NCBI RefSeq assembly: GCF_052078665.1
Contig: NZ_JBQJIK010000035.1
Span: forward strand, 1-64,000
DNA length: 64,000 nt
Source of the DNA: Inquilinus sp052078665
Lineage (GTDB): Bacteria > Pseudomonadota > Alphaproteobacteria > DSM-16000 > Inquilinaceae
Direction: 5' to 3'
Made by a program: the position numbers and the translations under genes. Each line of letters begins with the position of its first letter. The stretch's first letter is position 1. The notes beneath the pieces were generated by a model. That model was not told the DNA's origin, made no database searches, and worked only from the letters and a program-made list of their open reading frames with translations. Shown piece after piece: positions 41,693 to 49,623 of this stretch.

Positions 41693-42512
41693 CGGCCAGC
41701 TCCCGCAAATCCCCGGCGATCACGTCGGGGCATTCCAGCGGCGTCAGGTGCCGGGCGCCGGGGATGATGCGCAGCCGGGCGCCGGGGATGGCGTCGCGCA
41801 TCGCCTCGGCCATCGCCACCGGGGTGGCGTAGTCCTCCTCGCCGACCAGGATCCGGGTCGGCCAGGCGAAGCCGGGCAGGGCGGCCCGCAGATCCGCCGC
41901 GCCGAGCATCCGGCAGGTCTCGACATAGGCCGCCGGGTCGTTGGCCAGGAAGGTCGCGATCGCGGCGTCGACCAGCTCGCGGTTGGCCTCGCGGAACGCC
42001 TCGGTGACCCAGCGCGACACCTGGAACGGGACCAGGGCGGCCAGGCCCTCCTGCAGGCCCTTCTGGGCGCGCTCCTCCCATTGCTGCGGGGCGGCCGCGC
42101 CGTACCAGGCGGTGGTGTCGACCAGGCCGAGGCCGGCGACCTTGCCCGGATGAGCGGCGGCGAAGGCGAGCGAGACGCAGCCGCCCATCGACGCGCCGGC
42201 GACCACGGCCCTGTCCCAGCCCACGGCCGTGAAAAGCTCGGCCAGATCGTCGGCGAACTGCGCCACGGTGTAGGGGCCGGCCGGCTTGTCCGAGCGGCCA
42301 TGGCCGCGGCAGTCATAAACCAGGATGTCGGCATCGTCGCCGAGCAGGGCCGCCGTGCGGTCCCAGAAGCTCCCGTCCATGGCCAGGGAATGCACCAGGG
42401 CGAAGCGCCGGCGGCCACCGCCCCGGGTCAGGCGATAGGCGATCTTCGCGCCGTCACGCATGCGGGCGCTGGTCCAGTCGCCGGTCCGGGGCAAGGCATC
42501 AGCATGGGTCAT
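41679..42512 (-). CDS. Alpha/beta-fold hydrolase
   Basis: 277 residues. The catalytic Ser is in VAGASMGGCVSL, Asp in VGEEDYATP and His in PGARHLTPL; LVHSLAMDGSFWD forms the oxyanion region. It is similar in style to 3-oxoadipate enol-lactonase (PcaD) and related ring-fission hydrolases, so it may open a lactone or hydrolyse a ring-cleavage product. It lies between the permease and the TIGR02444 gene (14-nt overlap). It is distinct from the hydrolase at 28778. Confidence 0.9.
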   Translation of the reverse strand: MTHADALPRTGDWTSARMRDGAKIAYRLTRGGGRRRFALVHSLAMDGSFWDRTAALLGDDADILVYDCRGHGRSDKPAGPYTVAQFADDLAELFTAVGWDRAVVAGASMGGCVSLAFAAAHPGKVAGLGLVDTTAWYGAAAPQQWEERAQKGLQEGLAALVPFQVSRWVTEAFREANRELVDAAIATFLANDPAAYVETCRMLGAADLRAALPGFAWPTRILVGEEDYATPVAMAEAMRDAIPGARLRIIPGARHLTPLECPDVIAGDLRELADATT

Positions 42513-42549
42513 GACGGAATCCGCTGCGTTTGGTCGATGGAGGGGAGCA

Positions 42550-43380
42550 TCAGACGCCTTCGCGCCCGGTCAGCTCGCTGTGCCAGGGGGCGACCCGGCG
42601 CTCGATGAAGCCGACCAGGGCGGTCAGCAGCACGGCGAGGATCATGATGATGATGATCGGCACGAACATCTCGGCGGTCTTGAAGCTGTTCGCCGCGCCG
42701 ATGATGACGCCGCCGAGGCCGGAGATGGCGGTCAGGAACTCGGCGATGACCATGGCGATCACCGCCTTGCCGATGCCCAGCCGCAGCCCGGCCATGATGT
42801 AGGGCAGCACGGCCGGCAGCACGATCTGCCGCATCACCGCCGATTGCGGCGCGCAGAACGCGGTGCCGACCTCGAGCAGCGTCCGCGGCACCGCCTTCAC
42901 CCCGACCCAGGTGTTGATGCAGACCGGGAAGAAGGTGAGCAGGAAGATGATCACCGTCTTCACCACGAAGCCGAGGCCGAACCAGATCATCAGCAGCGGC
43001 ACCAGGGCGATCAGCGGCGTCGAATAGCCGGCGATGATGTAGATGCCGAAGGCGGCGTCGAGCACGCGGAACCGGCCCAGCAGCAGCCCGGCCGGCACGC
43101 CGAGGATCGCCGCCAGCGCGTAGCCCGCCAGGAAGGGCTGCATGCTGGAGAGGAAGGCCTTGGGCAGCTCGCCGGAGGCCGTCATCTTCCAGGCCGCGCG
43201 CAGGATCTCGCTCGGGTAGGAGGCGAAGAGCGGGTTGATGAACGGCCCGCACGCCTGCCAGATGCCGATGACCACGATCAGCGACACGGTGGTGATGGCC
43301 CAGCTCGGCATCCGCCAGCCCGGCTTCGCGGCGGCGGGGGCGGCCGCACCGGCATGGCCGGCCTGCGTCGTCATGGTCAT
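42550..43380 (-). CDS. ABC transporter permease (TauC/SsuC type)
   Basis: 276 residues. After a ~30-residue hydrophilic Ala-rich N-terminus there are about six membrane segments and the permease domain with the EAA-type loop (VPRTLLEVGTAFCAPQSAVM then RQIVLPAVLPYIMAG). The start overlaps the ATPase stop by ATGA. It forms a homodimeric channel with the neighbouring ATPase and binding protein. Confidence 0.92.
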   Translation of the reverse strand: MTMTTQAGHAGAAAPAAAKPGWRMPSWAITTVSLIVVIGIWQACGPFINPLFASYPSEILRAAWKMTASGELPKAFLSSMQPFLAGYALAAILGVPAGLLLGRFRVLDAAFGIYIIAGYSTPLIALVPLLMIWFGLGFVVKTVIIFLLTFFPVCINTWVGVKAVPRTLLEVGTAFCAPQSAVMRQIVLPAVLPYIMAGLRLGIGKAVIAMVIAEFLTAISGLGGVIIGAANSFKTAEMFVPIIIIMILAVLLTALVGFIERRVAPWHSELTGREGV

Positions 43381-44183
43381 GCCGACCTCCGGACCGTCAG
43401 CCGGTCCTCGGCGGGACCGGACTCGTGCAGGGCCTCCCAGATCATGGTCCGCTTCCTCATGAACTCCGGATTGGTCTGGATCGCCCGGATGTCGCGCCGC
43501 GGCCGGCCGAGATCGATCGGGATGATCTCCTGCACCCGGCCGGCATTCAGCACGACCACGCGGTCGGCCAGCAGCACGGCCTCGTCCAGGTCGTGGGTGA
43601 CGAAGATGATGGTCTTCCGCGTCCGCTCATGGATGGTCAGCAGCTCCATCTGCAGCGTCTCGCGGGTCTGCGAATCCAGCGCGCCGAACGGCTCGTCCAT
43701 CAGCAGCACCTCCGGATCGATCGCCAAGGCGCGGGCGATGCCGACCCGCTGCTTCATGCCGCCGGACAGCTGGTGCGGCCGGCGGTCCTTGGCGTGCGAC
43801 AGGCCGACCAGCTCGACATAGCGGGCCGCCATGCCGTCGAGCTCGGATTTCGGCACGCCCTTCATGGCCAGCCCGAACTTGACGTTCTCGAGCACGGTCT
43901 TCCAGGGCAGCAGCTCGGCGTGCTGGAACACCATGCCGCGGTCATGGCCGCAGCCGGCGATGGCGCGGTTGCCGACCGTCACGGCGCCGGAGCTCGCGCT
44001 CTCCAGCCCCATGATGATGCGCAGCGCCGTGGTCTTGCCGCAGCCGCTGGGGCCGGCCAGGGCGACGACCTCGCCCTGCTCGACCTCGAACGACACGCCG
44101 TCGAGCGCGCGGGCCGTCAGGGTCTGGCCGTTGACCTTGAGGCCGAAGGTCTTCGATACGTTCTGGATCTGGACGTGAGGCAT
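43377..44183 (-). CDS. ABC transporter ATP-binding protein (nitrate/taurine type)
   Basis: 268 residues. Walker A GPSGCGKTT, Q-loop FQHAELLPW, signature LSGGMKQRVG, Walker B VLLMDEPFGALD and switch His in FVTHDLD are all intact. Its gene lies 58 nt after the exported binding-protein gene and overlaps the permease gene (ATGA). It should energise uptake of the substrate used by the UbiD/molybdenum-hydroxylase system. Confidence 0.94.
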   Translation of the reverse strand: MPHVQIQNVSKTFGLKVNGQTLTARALDGVSFEVEQGEVVALAGPSGCGKTTALRIIMGLESASSGAVTVGNRAIAGCGHDRGMVFQHAELLPWKTVLENVKFGLAMKGVPKSELDGMAARYVELVGLSHAKDRRPHQLSGGMKQRVGIARALAIDPEVLLMDEPFGALDSQTRETLQMELLTIHERTRKTIIFVTHDLDEAVLLADRVVVLNAGRVQEIIPIDLGRPRRDIRAIQTNPEFMRKRTMIWEALHESGPAEDRLTVRRSA

Positions 44184-44241
44184 CGCTCTGCGCCATTCCT
44201 CGACGGTTTCAGGGGAGGATACGCCGGACGGCCGCAGCGCG

Positions 44242-45228
44242 TCAGGGCTTCCGGATCTTCAGGGCGTCGGCGCGCGGGCCGTCATCGACGAAGGCCGAGA
44301 CGTCCGCCTTCTCGTCGACGACGCCGTGGCGGGCCAGCATGTCCTCGATCCACTGTATCCGGTCCACCGGGATGGTCAGCAGCGGATCGATGCTCTTCTG
44401 GCGCACCACCTCGTCATAGATGTAGGCGGCGCTGGTGTCGTCATCCGGCAGCTTGGCGATCTCGCGGGCTAGGGCGTTGGTCTCGTCGCGGTGCGACAGG
44501 GCGTAGTCGTACCCGTCCATGTTCGCGGCCAGGAAGCGCACCAGCTGGTCCCGCCGCTCGGCCACCGTCTTGGCGGTTGTGACGATGCAGTTGCGAGAGA
44601 ACATCGGCATCGCCTCATGCGCCCGCGCCAGGATGGTGAAGCCGCGCTTCTCCGCCTCGGGCTCGAACTCGCTGGTGGTCGCGGTGGCCTTGACCACGCC
44701 GGCGATCAGGGCGCGGAAGCGGTCGGAGCCGCCGCCGGCATTGGCGAAGGTGACGTCGTCGGCGGCGATGCCGTCCGAGCTCAGCACCTCGCGGGCGAAC
44801 AGGTCGGGCATCGAGCCGGGGCCGGAGACGCCGATGCTCTGGCCCTTCAGGTCGGCCATGGTCTTGATGTCCGACGCGCCATAGAGGGTGTAGGTCGCGC
44901 CCTGCCAGTTGCAGCCGACGAATTTCAGCGCGGCGTTGCGGGACATCGCCACCAGCGCCACCCCGGGCGAGGTGGTGAAGGCGTCGATGTCGCCGGAGAT
45001 CAGGGCCTTCACCGGCGTCGTGCTGCTGGCGAATTCGACCATCTCGATGTCGAGGCCGTATTTGTCGCCGAAGCGGCTGGGCATGAAGATCAGCCCGGCA
45101 TCGCCTTTCGCCTCGACCACGCCGTAGCGCCAGGCGTCGGCGGCGTACGCGGTGACGGAAGTCACCAGAGCGATGCCGAACGAGGCATGAAGGCAGATCG
45201 CTCTGCAGACCGATTGCAGGTGTTTCAT
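44242..45228 (-). CDS. ABC transporter substrate-binding protein (SsuA/THI5-like), exported
   Basis: 328 residues. Signal peptide to about residue 29 (cleavage after AYA), then the NMT1/THI5-like fold: WRYGVVEAKGDAGLIFMPSR, FASSTTPVKALISGDIDAFT and LKGQSIGVSGPGSMPDLFAR. It is the first gene of the minus transporter block and starts about 100 nt downstream of the perfect ATTGT-ATG-ACAAT operator. There is no strong ribosome site before ATG 45228. Confidence 0.92.
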   Translation of the reverse strand: MKHLQSVCRAICLHASFGIALVTSVTAYAADAWRYGVVEAKGDAGLIFMPSRFGDKYGLDIEMVEFASSTTPVKALISGDIDAFTTSPGVALVAMSRNAALKFVGCNWQGATYTLYGASDIKTMADLKGQSIGVSGPGSMPDLFAREVLSSDGIAADDVTFANAGGGSDRFRALIAGVVKATATTSEFEPEAEKRGFTILARAHEAMPMFSRNCIVTTAKTVAERRDQLVRFLAANMDGYDYALSHRDETNALAREIAKLPDDDTSAAYIYDEVVRQKSIDPLLTIPVDRIQWIEDMLARHGVVDEKADVSAFVDDGPRADALKIRKP

Positions 45229-45320
45229 CTTTGAGCTGTCCCAATCCCAGTGGAGGATGCGTGGCGCATCTCTTGTTGCTTGCTCAAAGCCGCGATCTTG
45301 TTGTCCGGACTTTGAATGAC

Positions 45321-45339
45321 TGTCATATTGTATGACAAT
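45321..45339 (-). promoter_or_regulatory. GntR-like operator before the transporter/UbiX block
   Basis: ATTGT-ATG-ACAAT (45327-45339) is a perfect inverted repeat matching TNGTNNNACNA. It overlaps a second perfect repeat, TGTCAT-ATTGT-ATGACA (45321-45337). The location, about 95 nt upstream of the first gene (45228), suits repression by the GntR/FCD protein encoded at 33280. Confidence 0.72.
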
Positions 45340-45799
45340 CCTGGGAGTGTCAACAGGCTTGCGGAACGGCGATCAGCTGCCCGTGGCGGGGCAGTTTGCG
45401 GCATGGTGATGGACGGGGCCGAGTGCGGTCGGCCCGGCAAGCGTCCGGTGCGCCGGCGGACTCAGGACATCGCCGCCATTGTGCCGCCGCCCGCGCACCG
45501 GACACGCAGCAAGGCCATCAGCCCTGCGCGCGTCTTGAAACCTCGGCCCAGGCCTCCCGGGTCGCCAGCCGCTCGGCATACTGCTTCTGGGCAATGCCGA
45601 GCGCGACCTCGCCGAGGAACAGCCGGAGCGGAGGCGATGACCATCCTCGGCGCCGATGCGCTCGCAGGAGAGTCGAGGAGCAGGCTGCTTGTGGCGCCCT
45701 CCGGCCTGCCCCGGTCGGCTGTAAGAAGGCCGTCACAAAGAAGCGCTAAGTCTGGGCGCCTGTTATCGTCCAGGCTCCGGCCCGCATTCCGAAAGGCCC
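45340..45799. other. Gene-poor stretch before phnM
   Basis: About 460 bp without a convincing gene. Open frames here are short and have the skewed composition of shadows. The only recognisable item is the possible GST tail at 45518-45619 on the minus strand. AAAGG lies 4 nt before the PhnM start region. Confidence 0.5.
45518..45619 (-). pseudogene. Possible C-terminal scrap of a glutathione S-transferase
   Basis: A minus-strand frame ends with FLGEVALGIAQKQ, then YAERLATREAWAEVSRRAQG and a stop. The Tyr-x-x-Arg-Leu-x-x-Arg-x-x-x pattern and the preceding xxDIALG-like segment resemble the ends of GST-fold proteins. The two parts look closer together than in a real GST, suggesting a small deletion, and the frame upstream (to 45736) is not GST-like. 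This is a short, uncertain match. Confidence 0.3.
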
Positions 45800-47011
45800 A
45801 TGATGAACGACATGACGGCCCGTACCGCCGCCACGGCCTCGCCGACTTTCGGGCCGGCCCCCGCGCTGACCATCGTCGGCGCCCGGGTGCTGGTCGGGGG
45901 GCGCTTCGAGGACGCGGTGGTTCGCATCGAAGCGGGCCGCATCGCCGAGATCGCTGGCTCGGAGGGCCGCAATGCCGACGGGCGGCTCGACGGCCGTGGT
46001 CGCCTGCTGCTGCCCGGCATCATCGACCTGCACGGCGACGCCTTCGAGCGCTCGCTGATGCCGCGGCCGGGCGTGCGGTTCCCGACCGCGCTGGCGCTCG
46101 ACGAGGCGGACCGGCTGATGGCGGCCTTCGGCATCACCACGGCGCTGCACGGCGTCACCTATTCCTGGGAGCCGGGCCTGCGCGGGCGCGACACTTTCCT
46201 GGCACTGGCGGAGACGCTGCGCGCGCTGCGCGGCCGCCTGCGCTGCGATACCCACCTGCATCTGCGCTTCGAGGTGCACAACCACGACGGTCTCGAGGAG
46301 GTGGCGCCGCTGATCGCCGACGGCACCATCGGCGTCGTCGCCTTCAACGACCACCTGGCCGATATCGAGGAGGACCTGGCGAACCCGGAGAAAGCGTCTC
46401 GCTACCCGGGGCGCACCGGCCTCACGATCGAGGCGTTCCGCGGGCTGATGCGCCGGGTTGGTGGGCGCGCCGCCGAGCTGGAGGCCACGGTCGCCGCGCT
46501 TGCCGGCATGGCCGCGACGGCCGGTGTTCCGATGCTCAGCCACGACGACGCCGCCCTCGAGACGCGGGCGCGCTATCGGATGTTGGGCGCGCGCATCGCC
46601 GAGTTCCCGCTGACCCGAGAGGTCGCCGCCGACGCCCGGGCTCAGGGCGAGCACGTCGTCATGGGTGGCCCGAACGTGCTGCGCGGCGGCAGCCACAAGG
46701 CCGGCAACCCTTCGGCCGCCGAGCTGGTCGGCGCGGGCCTGTGCAGCATTCTGACGTCGGACTACTACTATCCGGCGCCGCTGCACGCGGTCTTCCGCCT
46801 GGTCGGCGAGGGCGTGCTGCCGCTCGAGCGTGCCTGGGACCTCGTCGCCGCCAACCCGGCCGCGGCCCTCGGCCTCGCCGACCGCGGCCGGATCGAGGTC
46901 GGCCGCCGCGCCGATGTGCTGCTGGTCGACCCCGGACCCGACGGCGTCCCGCGTCCCGACGTCGTCGCCAACCTGGTCGAGGGGCGCCGCGCCTTCGTCT
47001 CGACGGTCTGA
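45800..47011 (+). CDS. phnM: Alpha-D-ribose 1-methylphosphonate 5-triphosphate diphosphatase (PhnM)
   Basis: 403 residues of the amidohydrolase superfamily. The PhnM pattern is clear: LLLPGIIDLHGDAFERSLMP with the metal His and the PhnM-typical HGDAFER, then ALHGVTYSWEPG, HLRFEVHNHD, VAFNDHLADI, PMLSHDD, GGPNVLRGGSHKAG and LTSDYYYPAPL. In the C-P lyase pathway it cleaves diphosphate from the triphosphate intermediate. No other phn gene is nearby, so it is an orphan here; the rest of the pathway may be elsewhere. ATG 45803 is an equally good start. Confidence 0.9.
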   Translation: MMNDMTARTAATASPTFGPAPALTIVGARVLVGGRFEDAVVRIEAGRIAEIAGSEGRNADGRLDGRGRLLLPGIIDLHGDAFERSLMPRPGVRFPTALALDEADRLMAAFGITTALHGVTYSWEPGLRGRDTFLALAETLRALRGRLRCDTHLHLRFEVHNHDGLEEVAPLIADGTIGVVAFNDHLADIEEDLANPEKASRYPGRTGLTIEAFRGLMRRVGGRAAELEATVAALAGMAATAGVPMLSHDDAALETRARYRMLGARIAEFPLTREVAADARAQGEHVVMGGPNVLRGGSHKAGNPSAAELVGAGLCSILTSDYYYPAPLHAVFRLVGEGVLPLERAWDLVAANPAAALGLADRGRIEVGRRADVLLVDPGPDGVPRPDVVANLVEGRRAFVSTV

Positions 47012-47017
47012 GTTCGG

Positions 47018-48265
47018 TCAGGCCTCGGCATGCCCGCTTTCCGGGCGCCGCAGCAACGCCTCCCCTGCGGTGGCGAGGACCTGACAGCCAAGGACGAGGT
47101 CCGCGTCCGCCGTGTTCTCCGTCCAGTGATGGCTGATGCCGCCGATGCTGGGCACGAAGACCATGCCGGCGGGCAGGCGCCTGGCGAGATACTGGGCATC
47201 ATGGCCGGCGCCGCTCGGCATGCGCATCGCGCTGCCGGGCGCATGGCGCTCCGCCGCCTGGTCCAGCGCCGCCTGGACCGGCTCGGCCATGACGTTCGGG
47301 ATCGAGCGTGACAGGGGGCGCAGGCTCGCCGTGCAGGGGCCGGCGGCGTCGGATTGCGCCACCAGCGCCTCGAGCTCCAGCTCCATGGCGCGCAGGCGCT
47401 CGGGATCGGCGTCACGGAACTGGAAGATCATCTCGGCCTGGCCTGGAATGATGCTGGCCGCCCCCGGTTCCAGCCGGATGCGTCCGGTCGTCCAGACCGA
47501 GCGCAGGCCCGCGACCTCGGGGAAGCGCTGCGCGACCGCGTGGCACAGCTCGGTCAGCGCGACGCCGGCATCCTTGCGCGCCGCCATGCGGGTCGTGCCG
47601 GCATGGTTCTGCTGGCCTTCGAAGGTGATGGCATAGGTCCAGATGCCGACGATGCTGGTCACCACGCCGATGCGCTTGCCGGAGCTCTCGAGCGTATCGC
47701 CCTGCTCGATATGCGCCTCGATGAAACCGACATGACGGCCTGCCTCCAGGACATAGCGCGGCCGCCCGGCATAGCCGGCCTCGGCCAAGGCCTCGGGCAG
47801 CGACTGGCCGGTCGTCCGGTTCGCCGCCTTCGCGATGTCGTCCTCGGACAGCTCGCCGATGAAGGACCGGCTGCCCAGGAACGAGCCGAAATGTCCCTCC
47901 TCATCGGCGAAGACGGCGACCTCGATGCCGAGATCGCGGCATGTCGGGTCCTCCCGGAAGGCCCGGGCGACCTCCAGCCCGTAGATCACGCCCATCGCGC
48001 CGTCGAGCCAGCCGGCATGGGGCTGGCTCTCCAGATGGGAGCCGATCAACAGCTTCGGACCCTTGGCCGGGCTGGTCGACATGATGTTGCCGATGCCATC
48101 GATCTCGGCCATCAGCCCGGCCTCCTGCAGCCGTTCGACGAGCCACCGGCGCGCCTCGACATCCTGCGGCGAATAGGTCGGCCTGTGCACGCCGGTCTTG
48201 TATCGGCCGAACTCGGCGAGTTGGCGGAGGTCGCGCAAGAGGCGCTGGCCATCGATCCGGGGCAT
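47018..48265 (-). CDS. Zn-dependent hydrolase of the N-carbamoyl-L-amino acid hydrolase/allantoate amidohydrolase family (M20)
   Basis: 415 residues, normal for the hydantoinase/carbamoylase group. LLIGSHLESQPHAGWLDGAM carries the first metal ligands, FADEEGHFGSFLGSRSF the catalytic and metal Glu pair, EAHIEQGDTLESSGKRIG the third ligand, and GAGHDAQYLARRLPAGM the C-terminal His. It hydrolyses N-carbamoyl or ureido groups, releasing ammonia and CO2. The ATG has GAGGA upstream. It converges on phnM with a 6-nt gap and is divergent from the sulfonate operon. Confidence 0.92.
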   Translation of the reverse strand: MPRIDGQRLLRDLRQLAEFGRYKTGVHRPTYSPQDVEARRWLVERLQEAGLMAEIDGIGNIMSTSPAKGPKLLIGSHLESQPHAGWLDGAMGVIYGLEVARAFREDPTCRDLGIEVAVFADEEGHFGSFLGSRSFIGELSEDDIAKAANRTTGQSLPEALAEAGYAGRPRYVLEAGRHVGFIEAHIEQGDTLESSGKRIGVVTSIVGIWTYAITFEGQQNHAGTTRMAARKDAGVALTELCHAVAQRFPEVAGLRSVWTTGRIRLEPGAASIIPGQAEMIFQFRDADPERLRAMELELEALVAQSDAAGPCTASLRPLSRSIPNVMAEPVQAALDQAAERHAPGSAMRMPSGAGHDAQYLARRLPAGMVFVPSIGGISHHWTENTADADLVLGCQVLATAGEALLRRPESGHAEA

Positions 48266-48384
48266 CTCGGTCCTCGCGCGGCATGGTGAGCGGGCACGCC
48301 CCCGTTCTGACGGCCGTGCCCGGAATTGGCAACCCTCGCGGCGAAGGCTCGTCTGGCGTCGCCGTTCCGCCTCGGATCTGATGC

Positions 48385-48470
48385 CAGGCTATTAGTACTC
48401 AATAAATATGTTTATTTAAATATATTGACATATCATAGTGTATTTAATCAGATAACAACATTGCTGTGTG
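48385..48470 (+). promoter_or_regulatory. Strikingly AT-rich promoter region of the sulfonate operon
   Basis: Within DNA that is otherwise very GC-rich, this ~85-bp block is mostly A/T. It contains AATAAA-TATG-TTTATT (48401-48416, perfect inverted repeat), TATTTAAATA and a consensus -35 hexamer TTGACA (48425-48430) followed at 17 nt by a weak TCAGAT. It lies about 80-165 nt upstream of the TTG start at 48549. It is probably a promoter with AT-rich activator sites, as for CysB/Cbl-type sulfur regulators (inference). Confidence 0.6.
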
Positions 48471-48548
48471 GACTTTGGCCGATAGGCCACAAGATCCGCA
48501 AGCCGATCACGGCCATCGTCACCCCCTCTGGCACCGAGGAACACCGCC

Positions 48549-49604
48549 TTGCCTGCTCCCGCATCGCCGAAATCCGCCGCGCGTCGGCGCATCGTCACCG
48601 CGATCGCCTGGGCCTGCGTGGTCTGTGCGGCCGGTCCGGTCCTGTCCGCGGATTCGCTGCCGTCCGACGCGCCGCTGCCGGCCGAGGTCCCGCCCGGAAC
48701 GACGCTGGTGATCGGCGATCCGACGACTCAGCGGGCGCTGGTCCTGTCCGGCGAGATCGACAAGCTTCCGTTCAAGATCGAATGGGCCAACATCAGCGGC
48801 GGCCCGCGCACGATCGAGGCGTTCCGGGCCGACGCCCTCGATGTCGGCGCGGTCGCCGACATCCCGCCGATCCATGCCGTCTGGACCGGGCTGCCGGTGA
48901 AGATCGTCGCCGCGAAATTCCGGCAGGACCCGATCAACCACCCAATCTACCAGCTCGGCATCGCGCCGGGCGCCGCCGTCGAGACGCTGGCCGACCTGCG
49001 CGGCAAGAAGATCGCCTACAGCCCCGGCCAGGCCCAGGGCGCGCTGGTCCTGCGCGTGCTGCAGAAGGCCGGCCTGTCGAAGCGGGACGTGGAGCTGGTC
49101 GAGCTGCCCAGCACTGGCGACGTCTACGTCAACGCGCTGTCGAGCCGGCTGGTCGACGTCGCCCCGATCGCCGAGGCCAACCAGCGCCGCTTCGTTGCCA
49201 ATTACAGCAGGGACGGCGCCAAGCTGATCCCGCACGGGCTGCGCGACGACCCGGCCTATCTCTATGTGCTCGGGACCTCCCTGCAGGATCCCGGCAAGGC
49301 CGCCGCCATTCGCGAATACGTCAAGGCCTGGGGCCGGGCGACGCAATGGGTCGCCACGCATCCCGAGGAGTGGATCGCCGGCTACTACGTCAAGGATCAG
49401 GGGCTGGATGCCGAGAGCGGGCGCTATCTGGTCGACTCCGCCGGGCTGCCGGACATCCCGGCCGACTGGAACGCCGTGATCGAACGGCAGCAGGCCACGA
49501 TCGACCTGCTGGCGGTCGAGACCGGCAAGCCGAGGCTGAACGCGGCCGACCTGTTCGACCGCCGGTACGAAAGCGCCGCCGCCGCGGCGCTGGCGGGCCT
49601 GTAG
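48549..49604 (+). CDS. Sulfonate-type ABC transporter substrate-binding protein (SsuA family)
   Basis: 351 residues. Signal peptide to about residue 33 (cleavage after VLSA). The SsuA/THI5-like fold follows: FKIEWANISGGPRTIEAFRA, DVGAVADIPPIHAVW and LADLRGKKIAYSPGQAQGAL. The start is TTG at 48549, supported by GAGGA 9 nt upstream. It begins a six-gene operon with permease, ATPase, two LLM monooxygenases and a nitroreductase-like protein, typical of uptake and desulfonation of organosulfur compounds. Confidence 0.92.
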   Translation: MPAPASPKSAARRRIVTAIAWACVVCAAGPVLSADSLPSDAPLPAEVPPGTTLVIGDPTTQRALVLSGEIDKLPFKIEWANISGGPRTIEAFRADALDVGAVADIPPIHAVWTGLPVKIVAAKFRQDPINHPIYQLGIAPGAAVETLADLRGKKIAYSPGQAQGALVLRVLQKAGLSKRDVELVELPSTGDVYVNALSSRLVDVAPIAEANQRRFVANYSRDGAKLIPHGLRDDPAYLYVLGTSLQDPGKAAAIREYVKAWGRATQWVATHPEEWIAGYYVKDQGLDAESGRYLVDSAGLPDIPADWNAVIERQQATIDLLAVETGKPRLNAADLFDRRYESAAAAALAGL

Positions 49605-49623
49605 GCGCGGGGAGGGCAGGACC

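Noticed and set aside
45340..45799. Possible small genes in the phnM upstream stretch
   Set aside because: Frames are short, overlapping on both strands and without motifs or ribosome sites; only a weak GST-like tail was kept as a relic.
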